Below, piece after piece: positions 1-6,843 of a DNA stretch of 44,243 bases. Position numbers and translations under genes: made by a program. Within the stretch, counting starts at the first letter, position 1. The number at the start of each line of letters is the position of its first letter. The notes under the pieces were generated by a model. The model searched no databases and was not told where the DNA came from. It saw only the letters and a program-made list of their open reading frames with translations. The stretch spans positions 1 through 44,243 of the forward strand of contig JAZNER010000025.1 of the NCBI GenBank assembly GCA_045588675.1, written 5' to 3'. The DNA is from SVTX01 sp045588675. GTDB lineage: Bacteria; Bacillota; Clostridia; Oscillospirales; CAG-272.

Positions 1-191
1 TGATACGCCTTGTGTTTTGCGGTGTCAAAGACCGATATTTTCGCAAATTGGCGCGAATAGACAGCTTTTGCCTGTGTGTACGCGCCTATGCGAATTTCTC
101 GAAAAGTCCTTGAAACACCTCGCTTTTTGCCATTCGCTCGGCGTTGCCGTGCGATGTGATGCGCCGTGGATTAGACACGGCTTTATCCTGC

Positions 192-219
192 TAAAAAAAT
201 AGGGGCTTGCAAAGCCCCC
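192..219 (-). terminator. Intrinsic terminator downstream of the XRE regulator pair
   Basis: Seven-base-pair stem GGGGCTT/AAGCCCC (202-208 with 212-218) and a three-base loop. Read on the minus strand it is followed by a run of seven T (complement of 193-199). It is oriented to end transcripts of the two minus-strand regulator genes. Confidence 0.65.
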
Positions 220-279
220 AATAGTAAGTGGTACACGGTTCACTTATCAAAGAGCTATATCACTTCTAAAACGAAAATG

Positions 280-315
280 TCGCCAAAAGCAACCAATCAT
301 AGTTACTTTTGGCGA
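280..315 (-). terminator. Hairpin just downstream of the second XRE gene
   Basis: A ten-base-pair perfect stem, TCGCCAAAAG with CTTTTGGCGA, and a 16-base loop, beginning 8 bases after the stop codon of the regulator gene. The T-tract that follows on the minus strand is short, so this may be an mRNA 3'-end stabiliser or a weak terminator ahead of the better one at 192-219. Confidence 0.4.
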
Positions 316-322
316 TCATTTA

Positions 323-1150
323 TTATTCCTTAATAAATGGCGTATTACGGATATGAGATTGTAAACTATAGGCCCCCTTATATCCGATTTCTCTTGCCAT
401 AATAAACAGCGCCATAATCTTGTGGCTCGGTCTAGAATAATACAGTGTACGCTCCTCTCCGTTTATAGTAAGATTCTGTTTCCACATTATCTTCAAAAGC
501 AGTAAATCATCTAACACCGCTTCCATTCTATCACTCGGTATATCGCAGTCTTTTGCCAGAACAGAGCTTTCAAAAACGTAATTCTCGTTTTTATGGTATA
601 AATAGATCAAAGCGATCATTGTATCCGTATGAGATAGCACCGCAAAGATTTTTTGCAGGTCGTCCTTATCATTCAGAAAATGTCCGTACCCCTCTGCCGG
701 TTGTGGAAATACCGAGAAGAAAGGCTCTATTCCATTAGAAACGATTGTAAATCCGTTATCGTCAAGAATATAGGATGCGTTTTTCTGATTCTTGATTTCG
801 TTGGGATCGTACTTCTTTTCGATCTCCATACGGCAGTTAAACAAACCGCGCTCGATCTGCCAACCGATATCACGCGCAACATTGAATCGCTCTTTTGCCT
901 CGGTGTTATGAATCAATTTCACAATCCTACCTGAAATATCTGCCATCGTAACTGATTCATTCCCGAATAGCTCGTCAAGAGATACCTCAAGCTCGTTGGC
1001 AAGTGGCACAAGAAGTGCTCCGTCGGGATAGGTTTCGCTTGTTTCCCATTTAGAAACAGCTTGTGCCGATACTCCAAGCTTTGTAGCAAGCTGCTCTTGT
1101 GTCAAATTCTTTTCAAGACGCAATCTTTTGATATTAGCCGACAAACTCAT
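323..1150 (-). CDS. XRE-family transcriptional regulator, second of a tandem pair
   Basis: A 275-residue predicted cytoplasmic DNA-binding regulator. Residues about 5-62 form an HTH_3/Cro-CI domain with the pattern LTQEQLATKLGVSAQAVSKWE, followed by the usual LANELEVSLDELFG. Residues about 180-260 look like a second, winged-helix-like domain (a short helix, VLAKDCDIPSDRMEAVLDDL, then a strand pair). The upstream gene at 1152-2015 has the same plan, so the two are probably paralogues. The start codon lies one base after the upstream stop and its ribosome binding site (GGAGG) is inside the end of that gene, which implies translational coupling. The effector and targets are unknown. Confidence 0.8.
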   Translation of the reverse strand: MSLSANIKRLRLEKNLTQEQLATKLGVSAQAVSKWETSETYPDGALLVPLANELEVSLDELFGNESVTMADISGRIVKLIHNTEAKERFNVARDIGWQIERGLFNCRMEIEKKYDPNEIKNQKNASYILDDNGFTIVSNGIEPFFSVFPQPAEGYGHFLNDKDDLQKIFAVLSHTDTMIALIYLYHKNENYVFESSVLAKDCDIPSDRMEAVLDDLLLLKIMWKQNLTINGEERTLYYSRPSHKIMALFIMAREIGYKGAYSLQSHIRNTPFIKE

Positions 1151-1151
1151 C

Positions 1152-2015
1152 TTATTTACCTCCGATCATTTTGCATCTTCCGTTGAAGTTGTATTCATAG
1201 GACTGTCTGCCGCACATTCTTTCAAATGCCAAGGAAATCAAGGACAGAACAAGACCGTCACCGTGGCACTCATACACTCTGACCTCTCCTTCAGCAAGGT
1301 GCGCCGTTACCCAATGGCAAGCTCCTACAGAGCAGAATTCATCGAGAATTTCAGAAACTCGTTCCTCCTTTACGCCCGTATTCTTTGCAATATAGTCTGC
1401 CGTGAAGCTTTCAGAGCAAGCGGGGGAATGAACATAATAAAGAACGGACAAAGCATCTTCACTCGACAAAAATTTGAACATCTTCACAATCTCTGCTTGC
1501 TTACTCGGATCGTTCATCCATGCAAAATCAGCTTTGTTGCGGAGCATCATTACCGCTACGTTTACGTTTTCGGAGCTTGCTACGAACTCAAAAAACTCAT
1601 GAAGGGATATATTAGAACGATAAAAATGCGATATCTCAGACGGAAAAACATTTTCTTTATCATATACATCATCACAATATTTAGAAACTGTTCCATACAT
1701 AGCCGGAATAAGTGCTTTTACCGCTTCAAATGCTTTTAGCACATATTCGCGGCGATCAAGGCCTTCAAACAATGAGCGGATTTCTTCTGTCGTGCTTTGC
1801 TTTTTGCCCTCGGAAAGTCCAAGAAGCGTGTCGGTGGTGACACCATAATATTTTGCGAGTTCTACAACCATTGGAAGATCAGGCGTCGAACCCCCAGTCT
1901 CCCATTTGGAAACCGTTTTATTTGAAATAGATAGGCTTTGTGCCACATCCTCCTGCGTTACTCCCTTTGAAGTGCGGAGCTCCACCAATTTTTCTGCGAT
2001 CTTACATTCGTACAT
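1152..2015 (-). CDS. XRE-family transcriptional regulator, first of a tandem pair
   Basis: A 287-residue regulator with an N-terminal Cro/CI helix-turn-helix (residues about 5-62, GVTQEDVAQSLSISNKTVSKWE). A central helical region is followed by a C-terminal winged-helix-like segment near residues 200-265 (FTADYIAKNTGVKEERVSEI). The start at 2015 is preferred over an in-frame GTG three codons upstream because GAGAGG lies 8 bases before the ATG. A strong promoter is at 2062-2090. The gene forms a two-gene operon with the paralogue at 323-1150. Such pairs may act as heteromeric sensors or as a regulator with its antagonist; that is inference. No toxin, transporter or enzyme partner is visible in the window. 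Confidence 0.8.
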   Translation of the reverse strand: MYECKIAEKLVELRTSKGVTQEDVAQSLSISNKTVSKWETGGSTPDLPMVVELAKYYGVTTDTLLGLSEGKKQSTTEEIRSLFEGLDRREYVLKAFEAVKALIPAMYGTVSKYCDDVYDKENVFPSEISHFYRSNISLHEFFEFVASSENVNVAVMMLRNKADFAWMNDPSKQAEIVKMFKFLSSEDALSVLYYVHSPACSESFTADYIAKNTGVKEERVSEILDEFCSVGACHWVTAHLAEGEVRVYECHGDGLVLSLISLAFERMCGRQSYEYNFNGRCKMIGGK

Positions 2016-2061
2016 ATTTTTCACCTCTCGAAAAAATTCAAGTTCCGGAGCTTGTGACTAT

Positions 2062-2090
2062 ATTATACATGAAACCAATGGTAGAGTCAA
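2062..2090 (-). promoter_or_regulatory. SigA-type promoter of the XRE pair
   Basis: Minus strand: TTGACT (2085-2090), 17-base spacer, TATAAT (2062-2067). It lies about 47 bases upstream of the regulator start codon. Confidence 0.75.
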
Positions 2091-2154
2091 CAGAGCAATA
2101 TTTTATTATTTCTCTGTTTCGGAGAATATAGCATGTAACAATCAACTAAACGTA

Positions 2155-2345
2155 GTAAATGGCTTTTGTGTCCACAAAAGCAGTGCTTGTCAGGAAAATT
2201 GACAAGCCATAGATGAACATAAAGAAAAGCTCGCCCACCTGTATGGAAAAGGAGTACGAACAAAATTGCTCGTCCTCCCTTTGCTTTTTCGGCAGGTAAA
2301 ACCTGCTTTATGGAAAGCACCCCTTGAAGCGATGCTTTTTATGTA
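2155..2345. repeat. Cluster of five hairpins in non-coding DNA
   Basis: Five inverted repeats stand in a row: 2162-2181 (9-bp arms GCTTTTGTG/CACAAAAGC), 2185-2207 (8-bp arms GCTTGTCA/TGACAAGC), 2251-2277 (11-base arms with two mismatches), 2292-2306 (6-bp GCAGGT/ACCTGC) and 2314-2338 (6-bp AAAGCA/TGCTTT). A 77-codon open frame covers 2087-2320 on the minus strand but has no ribosome binding site or protein-like features. The arrangement suggests structured RNA or a DNA processing region such as an oriT relic. Similar sequence is, from memory, common beside mobile elements of gut Firmicutes (unverified). Confidence 0.5.
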
Positions 2346-2353
2346 ATCCCTAA

Positions 2354-2578
2354 TCACGCGAGAAATGTTACTTCCTTCTTAGTGATAACGGTAACAAGAT
2401 CGATTATCCACATAATACCGAAGAAATTGCCCGTAACAATCTGAAGAACTCCAACAACTATACCGGTTGTATCGCCCTTACAAATACGAACAAGTGCGCC
2501 GTAAATATCGTAGAAAATAACGAGAAGAAGCTTTGCGATAAAGGGGAGATTCTGAAGAGTCTTTCTGAATTCCTGCAT
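2354..2578 (-). CDS. Small two-helix membrane protein, TM2-like
   Basis: A 74-residue protein with two predicted membrane helices (about residues 13-30 and 38-64). The second has the glycine pattern GVLQIVTGNFFGIMWIIDL, which resembles TM2-domain proteins (a G...G..W.iDl turn between helices). Its ribosome binding site AGGAGG lies 10-11 bases before the ATG and a consensus promoter is at 2636-2664, so the gene is probably expressed by itself. The function is unknown. TM2 proteins are small inner-membrane proteins of undefined role, and the match here is by eye only. Confidence 0.65.
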   Translation of the reverse strand: MQEFRKTLQNLPFIAKLLLVIFYDIYGALVRICKGDTTGIVVGVLQIVTGNFFGIMWIIDLVTVITKKEVTFLA

Positions 2579-2635
2579 AAGTTATGATCCTCCTATATAA
2601 ATTTTGAATTTGATCCCTCAAATCAGATCAATATT

Positions 2636-2664
2636 ATTATATACTTTAAAATTCCCCTTGTCAA
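2636..2664 (-). promoter_or_regulatory. SigA-type promoter of the TM2-like gene
   Basis: Minus strand: perfect TTGACA (2659-2664), 17-base spacer and perfect TATAAT (2636-2641), about 58 bases upstream of the start codon. Confidence 0.8.
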
Positions 2665-2695
2665 GAGAATTTTAAAGTTTTTTAAAAAGCAAAAC

Positions 2696-2724
2696 AAAAA
2701 GCAGACGATATATCGTCTGCTTTT
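2696..2724 (-). terminator. Terminator of rpsU
   Basis: Self-complementary AAAAGCAGACGATATATCGTCTGCTTTT. The arms are fully paired and flanked by A and T runs, so it can act in both directions. It lies 19 bases after the rpsU stop codon. Confidence 0.85.
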
Positions 2725-2742
2725 AAATTTCAAAAGTTACAA

Positions 2743-2919
2743 TTATTTGTACTTTCTCTTGCGTGCAGCCTCGGATTTTTTCTTACGCTTTACGCTGGGT
2801 TTTTCGTAGTGTTCTCTCTTACGAAGCTCGGTAAGGATTCCCGAACGAGCACACTGACGCTTAAAACGACGGAGTGCACTGTCAAGAGACTCGCCGTCTT
2901 TTACTTTAATTTCTGCCAT
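2743..2919 (-). CDS. rpsU: Ribosomal protein S21
   Basis: A 58-residue basic protein beginning MAEIKVKDGESLDSALRRFK and ending in a Lys/Arg-rich tail (RKRKYK). This is the full usual length for Firmicutes S21. It binds the platform of the 30S subunit near the anti-Shine-Dalgarno region and helps early initiation. The ATG follows a GAGGGGAGGG tract. The gene is flanked by its own promoter (2980-3008) and terminator (2696-2724), so it is a single-gene unit between leuS and the small membrane protein gene. Confidence 0.97.
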   Translation of the reverse strand: MAEIKVKDGESLDSALRRFKRQCARSGILTELRKREHYEKPSVKRKKKSEAARKRKYK

Positions 2920-2979
2920 CTATTTTCCCTCCCCTCGCTTATCAGAAGTTCAGTGAGTAATTCTCACAGATACTTTAAC

Positions 2980-3008
2980 ATTATACACTATAAATTTTGC
3001 TTTGTCAA
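2980..3008 (-). promoter_or_regulatory. SigA-type promoter of rpsU
   Basis: Minus strand: TTGACA (3003-3008), 17-base spacer, TATAAT (2980-2985), both perfect hexamers, about 60 bases upstream of rpsU. Confidence 0.8.
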
Positions 3009-3041
3009 TAATTAATTTGAAAAAATTTAATTTTTTTAAAA

Positions 3042-5450
3042 TTATTTTACAACAATATTTACAATCTTATTCGGGACAACGATTTCCTTAACTATCGTCT
3101 TTCCCTCAATCGCCGCGAAAACCTTTGCCTCTGCCTTCGCAATAGAGAGAGCTTCGTCCTTCTGGCAATCAAGAGGAAGCATCACGGTAGCTTTAAGCTT
3201 ACCGTTTACCTGAACTGCAACCTCAACGCTGGAATCAATCGTCTTAGCCTCATCATACTGCGGCCACTCTGCAAGTGAGCAGAAGCCGTCACCGCCAAGC
3301 TCCTCCCAAAGCTCCTCGCAAATATGAGGTGCAATAGGGCAAAGCAAGCGAACAAAAATCTTTAGCTCCTCAATTGTAAGCTTACCGAAATCACTAATAT
3401 CATTAAGCAAGCCCATCATAGCCGCAATCGCGGTATTGAACTTCATTTCCTCGATATCAGAGCTTACCTTCTTAATTGTCTTGTGAATTGCAGAGGTTAT
3501 TTCGGGAGTTTCTCCGTGACCCTGAACTAATGTCTTAAGGTCGCAAACTCTTTCGATAAATCTCTTACAGCCCTTAACCGAGTTATCAGACCAAGGAGTT
3601 GATGCACCATAGTCACCCATAAAGAGAATATAGGTACGAAGAACATCGGCGCCATAGGAATCAACTACTTCATTGGGGTCAACAACATTTCCCTTTGACT
3701 TTGACATCTTATCGCCGTCGGGGCCGAGAATAAGTCCCTGTGCGGTTCTCTTGGCATATGGCTCGCTTGTAGGAACATCTCCCATATCGTAAAGGAACTT
3801 ATGCCAGAAGCGAGAGTATATCATATGTCTTGTTACGTGCTCCATACCGCCGTTGTACCAGTCAACAGGCAACCAATATTTGAGCTTTTCGGGGTCTGCC
3901 AAGGCGTTATCATTATTGGGGTCAATATAACGCAGGAAATACCACGACGAGCCTGCCCACTGAGGCATCGTGTCGGTTTCTCTCTTTGCATCTCCTCCGC
4001 ATTTGGGACACTTGCAGTTTACAAATTCGGGAATTTTCGCAAGTGGGCTTTCACCACCCTCGCCCGGCTCAAAGTTTTCAACATCAGGCAAGCGCAACGG
4101 CAATTCGCTCTCGGGAACTGCAACCATTCCGCACTTCTGACAGTGAACTATCGGGATAGGCTCGCCCCAATATCTCTGGCGGTTGAACGCCCAATCCTTC
4201 ATCTTGTACTGAACGCCTTCTTCGCCTATTCCCTTTTCTTCAAGGACCTCAATCATTTTTTTGATTGAATCCTTCTTGTTTGTAAATCCGTTGAGGAAAT
4301 CAGAGTTTACCATATCGCCGTCGCCCGTGTAAGCGCCCTCCTCGACATTTCCTCCCTTGATTACTTCAATAATATCAATGCCAAACTTCTTTGCAAAGTC
4401 ATAGTCGCGCTCGTCGTGTGCGGGAACTGCCATAATTGCGCCCGTTCCGTAGCCCATCATTACATAGTCGGCGATATAAATCGGAATTTCCTTGTTGTTT
4501 ACGGGATTAATTCCACAAATTCCGTCAATCTTAACGCCTGTCTTTTCCTTTACAAGCTGTGTTCTCTGAAACTCGGTCTTTTTAGCGCACTCCTCACGGT
4601 AAGCGTCGAGCTCAGAGATATTGTTGATTCTATCTCTGTACTTTTCAATCAATGGGTGCTCGGGAGCTATAACCATAAATGTTACGCCAAACAGAGTATC
4701 GGGACGGGTCGTGTAAATACGGAGCTTCTCGTTCTCGTCAGCTCCCTTTACCGCAAAGTTTACAAACGCGCCTGTTGATTTTCCTATCCAACCAACCTGC
4801 TGTTGCTTAATTTGCGGAAGATAGTCAACGCTTTCAAGTCCCTCCAGAAGCTTGTCGGCATATTTGGTAATTCTGAGATACCAAACATCCTTTGACTTTT
4901 GCACAATATCGCTGTGGCAAATGTCACACTTGCCTCCCTGCGAGTCCTCGTTGGAAAGAACGACCTTACAATGAGGACAATAGTTTACAAGAGCGGTATC
5001 GCGAAAAACAAGCCCCTCCTTAAACATCTTCAGGAAGATATGCTGTGTCCACTTATAGTAGCTTTCGTCAGTCGTATCAATTACGCGAGTCCAGTCAAAA
5101 GAAAAGCCTACACGCTTAAGCTGCGACGAAAACTTCTCAATATTCTTGTCAGTCAAAATTCTCGGGTGAGTGTTAAACTTGATAGCCGAGTTCTCTGTAG
5201 GCAGGCCGAAGGCATCAAAGCCAATTGGGAAAAGTACGTTATAGCCCTGCATTCTTCTCTTGCGGCTGATAACCTCAAGTCCCGAATATGCCTTAATGTG
5301 ACCTACGTGCATTCCCGCGCCCGAGGGGTATGGAAATTCTACAAGACCGTAGAATTTAGGCTTATCCGAACCGTCCTTTGCCTCAAAAATGTGAGCCTCC
5401 TCCCACTTTTGCTGCCATTTTTTCTCAATAGACAGATAATCGTATTTCAT
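3042..5450 (-). CDS. leuS: Leucyl-tRNA synthetase
   Basis: An 802-residue class I synthetase that attaches leucine to tRNA-Leu in the cytoplasm. The HIGH motif reads HVGH at residues 48-51 (after FPYPSGAGM) and KMSKS is at 581-585. Between them lie a Cys-containing zinc-ribbon-like insert (CPHCK...CDICH) and the CP1 editing domain (TTRPDTLFG; YGTGAIMAVPAHDERD). A second Cys-rich insert (CQKCG, CKCPKCGG) follows. The C terminus is the anticodon-binding and LeuRS-specific region. The length is normal for bacterial LeuRS. Its GGAGG site is 7 bases before the ATG. Expression is controlled by the T-box leader at 5505-5749, whose likely specifier codon is CUC. Confidence 0.98.
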   Translation of the reverse strand: MKYDYLSIEKKWQQKWEEAHIFEAKDGSDKPKFYGLVEFPYPSGAGMHVGHIKAYSGLEVISRKRRMQGYNVLFPIGFDAFGLPTENSAIKFNTHPRILTDKNIEKFSSQLKRVGFSFDWTRVIDTTDESYYKWTQHIFLKMFKEGLVFRDTALVNYCPHCKVVLSNEDSQGGKCDICHSDIVQKSKDVWYLRITKYADKLLEGLESVDYLPQIKQQQVGWIGKSTGAFVNFAVKGADENEKLRIYTTRPDTLFGVTFMVIAPEHPLIEKYRDRINNISELDAYREECAKKTEFQRTQLVKEKTGVKIDGICGINPVNNKEIPIYIADYVMMGYGTGAIMAVPAHDERDYDFAKKFGIDIIEVIKGGNVEEGAYTGDGDMVNSDFLNGFTNKKDSIKKMIEVLEEKGIGEEGVQYKMKDWAFNRQRYWGEPIPIVHCQKCGMVAVPESELPLRLPDVENFEPGEGGESPLAKIPEFVNCKCPKCGGDAKRETDTMPQWAGSSWYFLRYIDPNNDNALADPEKLKYWLPVDWYNGGMEHVTRHMIYSRFWHKFLYDMGDVPTSEPYAKRTAQGLILGPDGDKMSKSKGNVVDPNEVVDSYGADVLRTYILFMGDYGASTPWSDNSVKGCKRFIERVCDLKTLVQGHGETPEITSAIHKTIKKVSSDIEEMKFNTAIAAMMGLLNDISDFGKLTIEELKIFVRLLCPIAPHICEELWEELGGDGFCSLAEWPQYDEAKTIDSSVEVAVQVNGKLKATVMLPLDCQKDEALSIAKAEAKVFAAIEGKTIVKEIVVPNKIVNIVVK

Positions 5451-5504
5451 TTATTTGTCCTCCAAATATGTATTACAAATTATTTATTTACTTAAAAACA
5501 AAAA

Positions 5505-5531
5505 AACTTTCATCTCCAAAAAGGAGACGAA
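5505..5531 (-). terminator. Regulated terminator of the leuS T-box leader
   Basis: Minus strand: TTTCGTCTCC pairs with GGAGATGAAA (ten pairs, one G-U) around a five-T loop, followed by a run of seven T. Its 5' arm lies a few bases after the T-box motif, as expected for T-box attenuation. Confidence 0.92.
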
Positions 5532-5749
5532 AGCCTAAGCATTCCGCGGTACCACTCCGATTGGCAAAAATTGCCCACCTCAAGCTCGATAACGGCGAGA
5601 CCGTCCAATCTTACTGTTCAAAATGATTTTCAAATCGGAAGCTCTGGGGTGAGTAAGAAAAGTATGCCTGTCGCATTCCACCAAACAGCAACTCTCTGTG
5701 AAGCATTCCTGTTTCTCTGTCCCCGTCATAGCATTTGCTATTTAAGTTA
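5505..5749 (-). promoter_or_regulatory. T-box riboswitch leader of leuS (specifier CUC, Leu)
   Basis: The transcript from the 5756-5784 promoter carries all T-box landmarks. There is an AG-bulge sequence (CAGAGAGTTGCTG) in the distal half of Stem I. The candidate specifier CUC (complement of 5651-5653) is followed by a purine and CCCC, which can close Stem I against GGGG near its 5' side. The T-box sequence GTGGTACCGCGG lies within 5543-5556, followed by the terminator at 5505-5531. Uncharged tRNA-Leu should bind the specifier and the T-box bulge and favour the antiterminator. The specifier call is inference from position; the T-box motif is unmistakable. Confidence 0.95.
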
Positions 5750-5755
5750 CAACTT

Positions 5756-5784
5756 ATTATATTACACAAAACAAGATTTGTCAA
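5756..5784 (-). promoter_or_regulatory. SigA-type promoter of the leuS leader
   Basis: Minus strand: perfect TTGACA (5779-5784), 17-base spacer, perfect TATAAT (5756-5761). It lies just after the stop codon of the DHH gene. Predicted transcription start is about 5749. Confidence 0.88.
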
Positions 5785-5802
5785 TAGATTTTTAAAAAAT
5801 TG

Positions 5803-6732
5803 TCAAAGAGAGCAAGCCTTTGACATATCCGACAGCACAGGAATGACATCCCGAGAGCGCGAGGCGAGGCGGGGGAGCGGAACATACTCAACTCGCCCGT
5901 CATTACAAATAAAGTAAATATCAGACAAACTATCCTTTGGCATATTTATAACCAGCGCGCATACAAGGTAGCCGTTCTCGGCAACTCGATTTTTCAAAAA
6001 CTCAACGATTTCGGGAATTCGGGTCTGCCAAGCATCATTAGTTCTATCAACCTGAATACAGGTTGATATTGAGGCTTTTCCAAAAAAATCATACCGTTTA
6101 AAGCCATTCATAGCAACAGTTTCTATATCCTCATCGGGTGAGTTTAAGCAACAGCCGAGATTGTCAAGCTCTTCCCTGTCAAGAGAATATTTTGCAATAC
6201 ATTCCTCGACCCAAGGCGTGTCCTCTTGATTATATTTTAAGCTTCGGCATCCCTGCGTATCAAAAAACACGCTGTAAAGCGCTAAAATTTCACTCTCCCG
6301 ACTATCCTTGCCTACCGATTTCATCATATCAAAAATAATTTTCCCGCAGGACGACGCTCCTCTTACAAAATTAAACTGAAAATCAGGTCGCGGAAGAGTT
6401 GTATGGTGGTCAACGCAGGCAATAATCTGATTTGGATAAAAGCTTTTTGGGTGGTCAACAAGAAGCAGAGTATCATTTTCAGAAAAGCCATCAAATGATA
6501 TATCCTGCCCTATTCCGAAATTTTTCATATCCCGCTCGGTATATATATCCCATTTTGTCCCGAATTTGATTTTAGCATCAACTCCAAAGCTGTCAAGAAG
6601 CATTTTCATCATAACCGAAGAAATTATACTATCATGGTCGGGCATATCGTGGCCTGTAATAACAAGATTTTCCTGCGATTTGCAAAGTGATATTAAATTC
6701 ATTGTCAATTCCATCAGATTTGAACTCTGCAT
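5803..6732 (-). CDS. DHH-family phosphoesterase, divergent family II pyrophosphatase-like
   Basis: A 309-residue protein with the two-domain plan of DHH/DHHA2 proteins, the family of Mn-dependent inorganic pyrophosphatase (PpaC). Metal-ligand motifs are in the right order: GHDMPDHDS (H28, D32, D34), VDH (D93), VDHH (D108-H110) and FFDT (D158). The C terminus shows LASRSRDVIPVL where family II pyrophosphatases carry SRK followed by a similar strand, so the phosphate-binding Lys appears replaced by Ser. Motif II is DHPK rather than the usual DHNE. It may hydrolyse pyrophosphate or another small phosphoester. It is transcribed from 6766-6794. GGGAGGG precedes the ATG. The exact substrate is uncertain. 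Confidence 0.8.
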   Translation of the reverse strand: MQSSNLMELTMNLISLCKSQENLVITGHDMPDHDSIISSVMMKMLLDSFGVDAKIKFGTKWDIYTERDMKNFGIGQDISFDGFSENDTLLLVDHPKSFYPNQIIACVDHHTTLPRPDFQFNFVRGASSCGKIIFDMMKSVGKDSRESEILALYSVFFDTQGCRSLKYNQEDTPWVEECIAKYSLDREELDNLGCCLNSPDEDIETVAMNGFKRYDFFGKASISTCIQVDRTNDAWQTRIPEIVEFLKNRVAENGYLVCALVINMPKDSLSDIYFICNDGRVEYVPLPRLASRSRDVIPVLSDMSKACSL

Positions 6733-6765
6733 AACGCCCTCCCAAAAATAATTCTATGATAAATC

Positions 6766-6794
6766 ATTATACAACTTTTTTCAATGCTTGTCAA
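6766..6794 (-). promoter_or_regulatory. SigA-type promoter of the DHH gene
   Basis: Minus strand: TTGACA (6789-6794), 17-base spacer, TATAAT (6766-6771), 33 bases upstream of the ATG. A perfect 34-base palindrome ends only two bases upstream of the -35 box. Confidence 0.85.
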
Positions 6795-6795
6795 C

Positions 6796-6829
6796 AATAG
6801 CGGTGCAATTTTAAAATTGCACCGCTATT
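6796..6829. repeat. Perfect 34-base palindrome between the S24 gene and the DHH promoter
   Basis: AATAGCGGTGCAATTTT is followed directly by its exact reverse complement. It begins 14 bases after the stop codon of the S24 repressor gene and ends two bases from the DHH -35 box. On the minus strand it has no T-tract after it, so it is a weak terminator by the usual rules. It could also be a protein-binding dyad for the DHH promoter. Confidence 0.75.
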
Positions 6830-6843
6830 TAAAGATTAACATA

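Larger units (their letters stand above)
1..322. other. Non-coding left-edge region, possible mobile-element remnant
   Basis: No convincing gene lies in these 322 bases. The first 200 bases are open in more than one frame on both strands (about 60-70 codons each), but the open frames overlap each other and none has a good ribosome binding site or a recognisable domain. The local base composition is richer in GC and in CG dinucleotides than the downstream intergenic DNA. Two hairpins close the stretch, at 192-219 and 280-315. From memory, sequence of this kind recurs next to integrative conjugative elements of gut Firmicutes; I could not check that here. Confidence 0.35.

Noticed and set aside
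17..243. Open frames of 61 codons (plus) and 72 codons (minus) at the left edge
   Set aside because: They overlap each other, have no ribosome binding site and no domain, and contain Cys/His/Arg patterns expected of non-coding DNA. Treated as non-coding sequence.
1128..1739. 203-codon plus-strand frame across the XRE pair
   Set aside because: Antisense to two clear regulator genes, no start site and no protein-like composition.
2087..2320. 77-codon minus-strand frame in the hairpin cluster
   Set aside because: No Shine-Dalgarno sequence; the region is dominated by inverted repeats.
4899..5495. 198-codon plus-strand frame antisense to leuS
   Set aside because: A shadow of the leuS reading frame; no promoter or start site.
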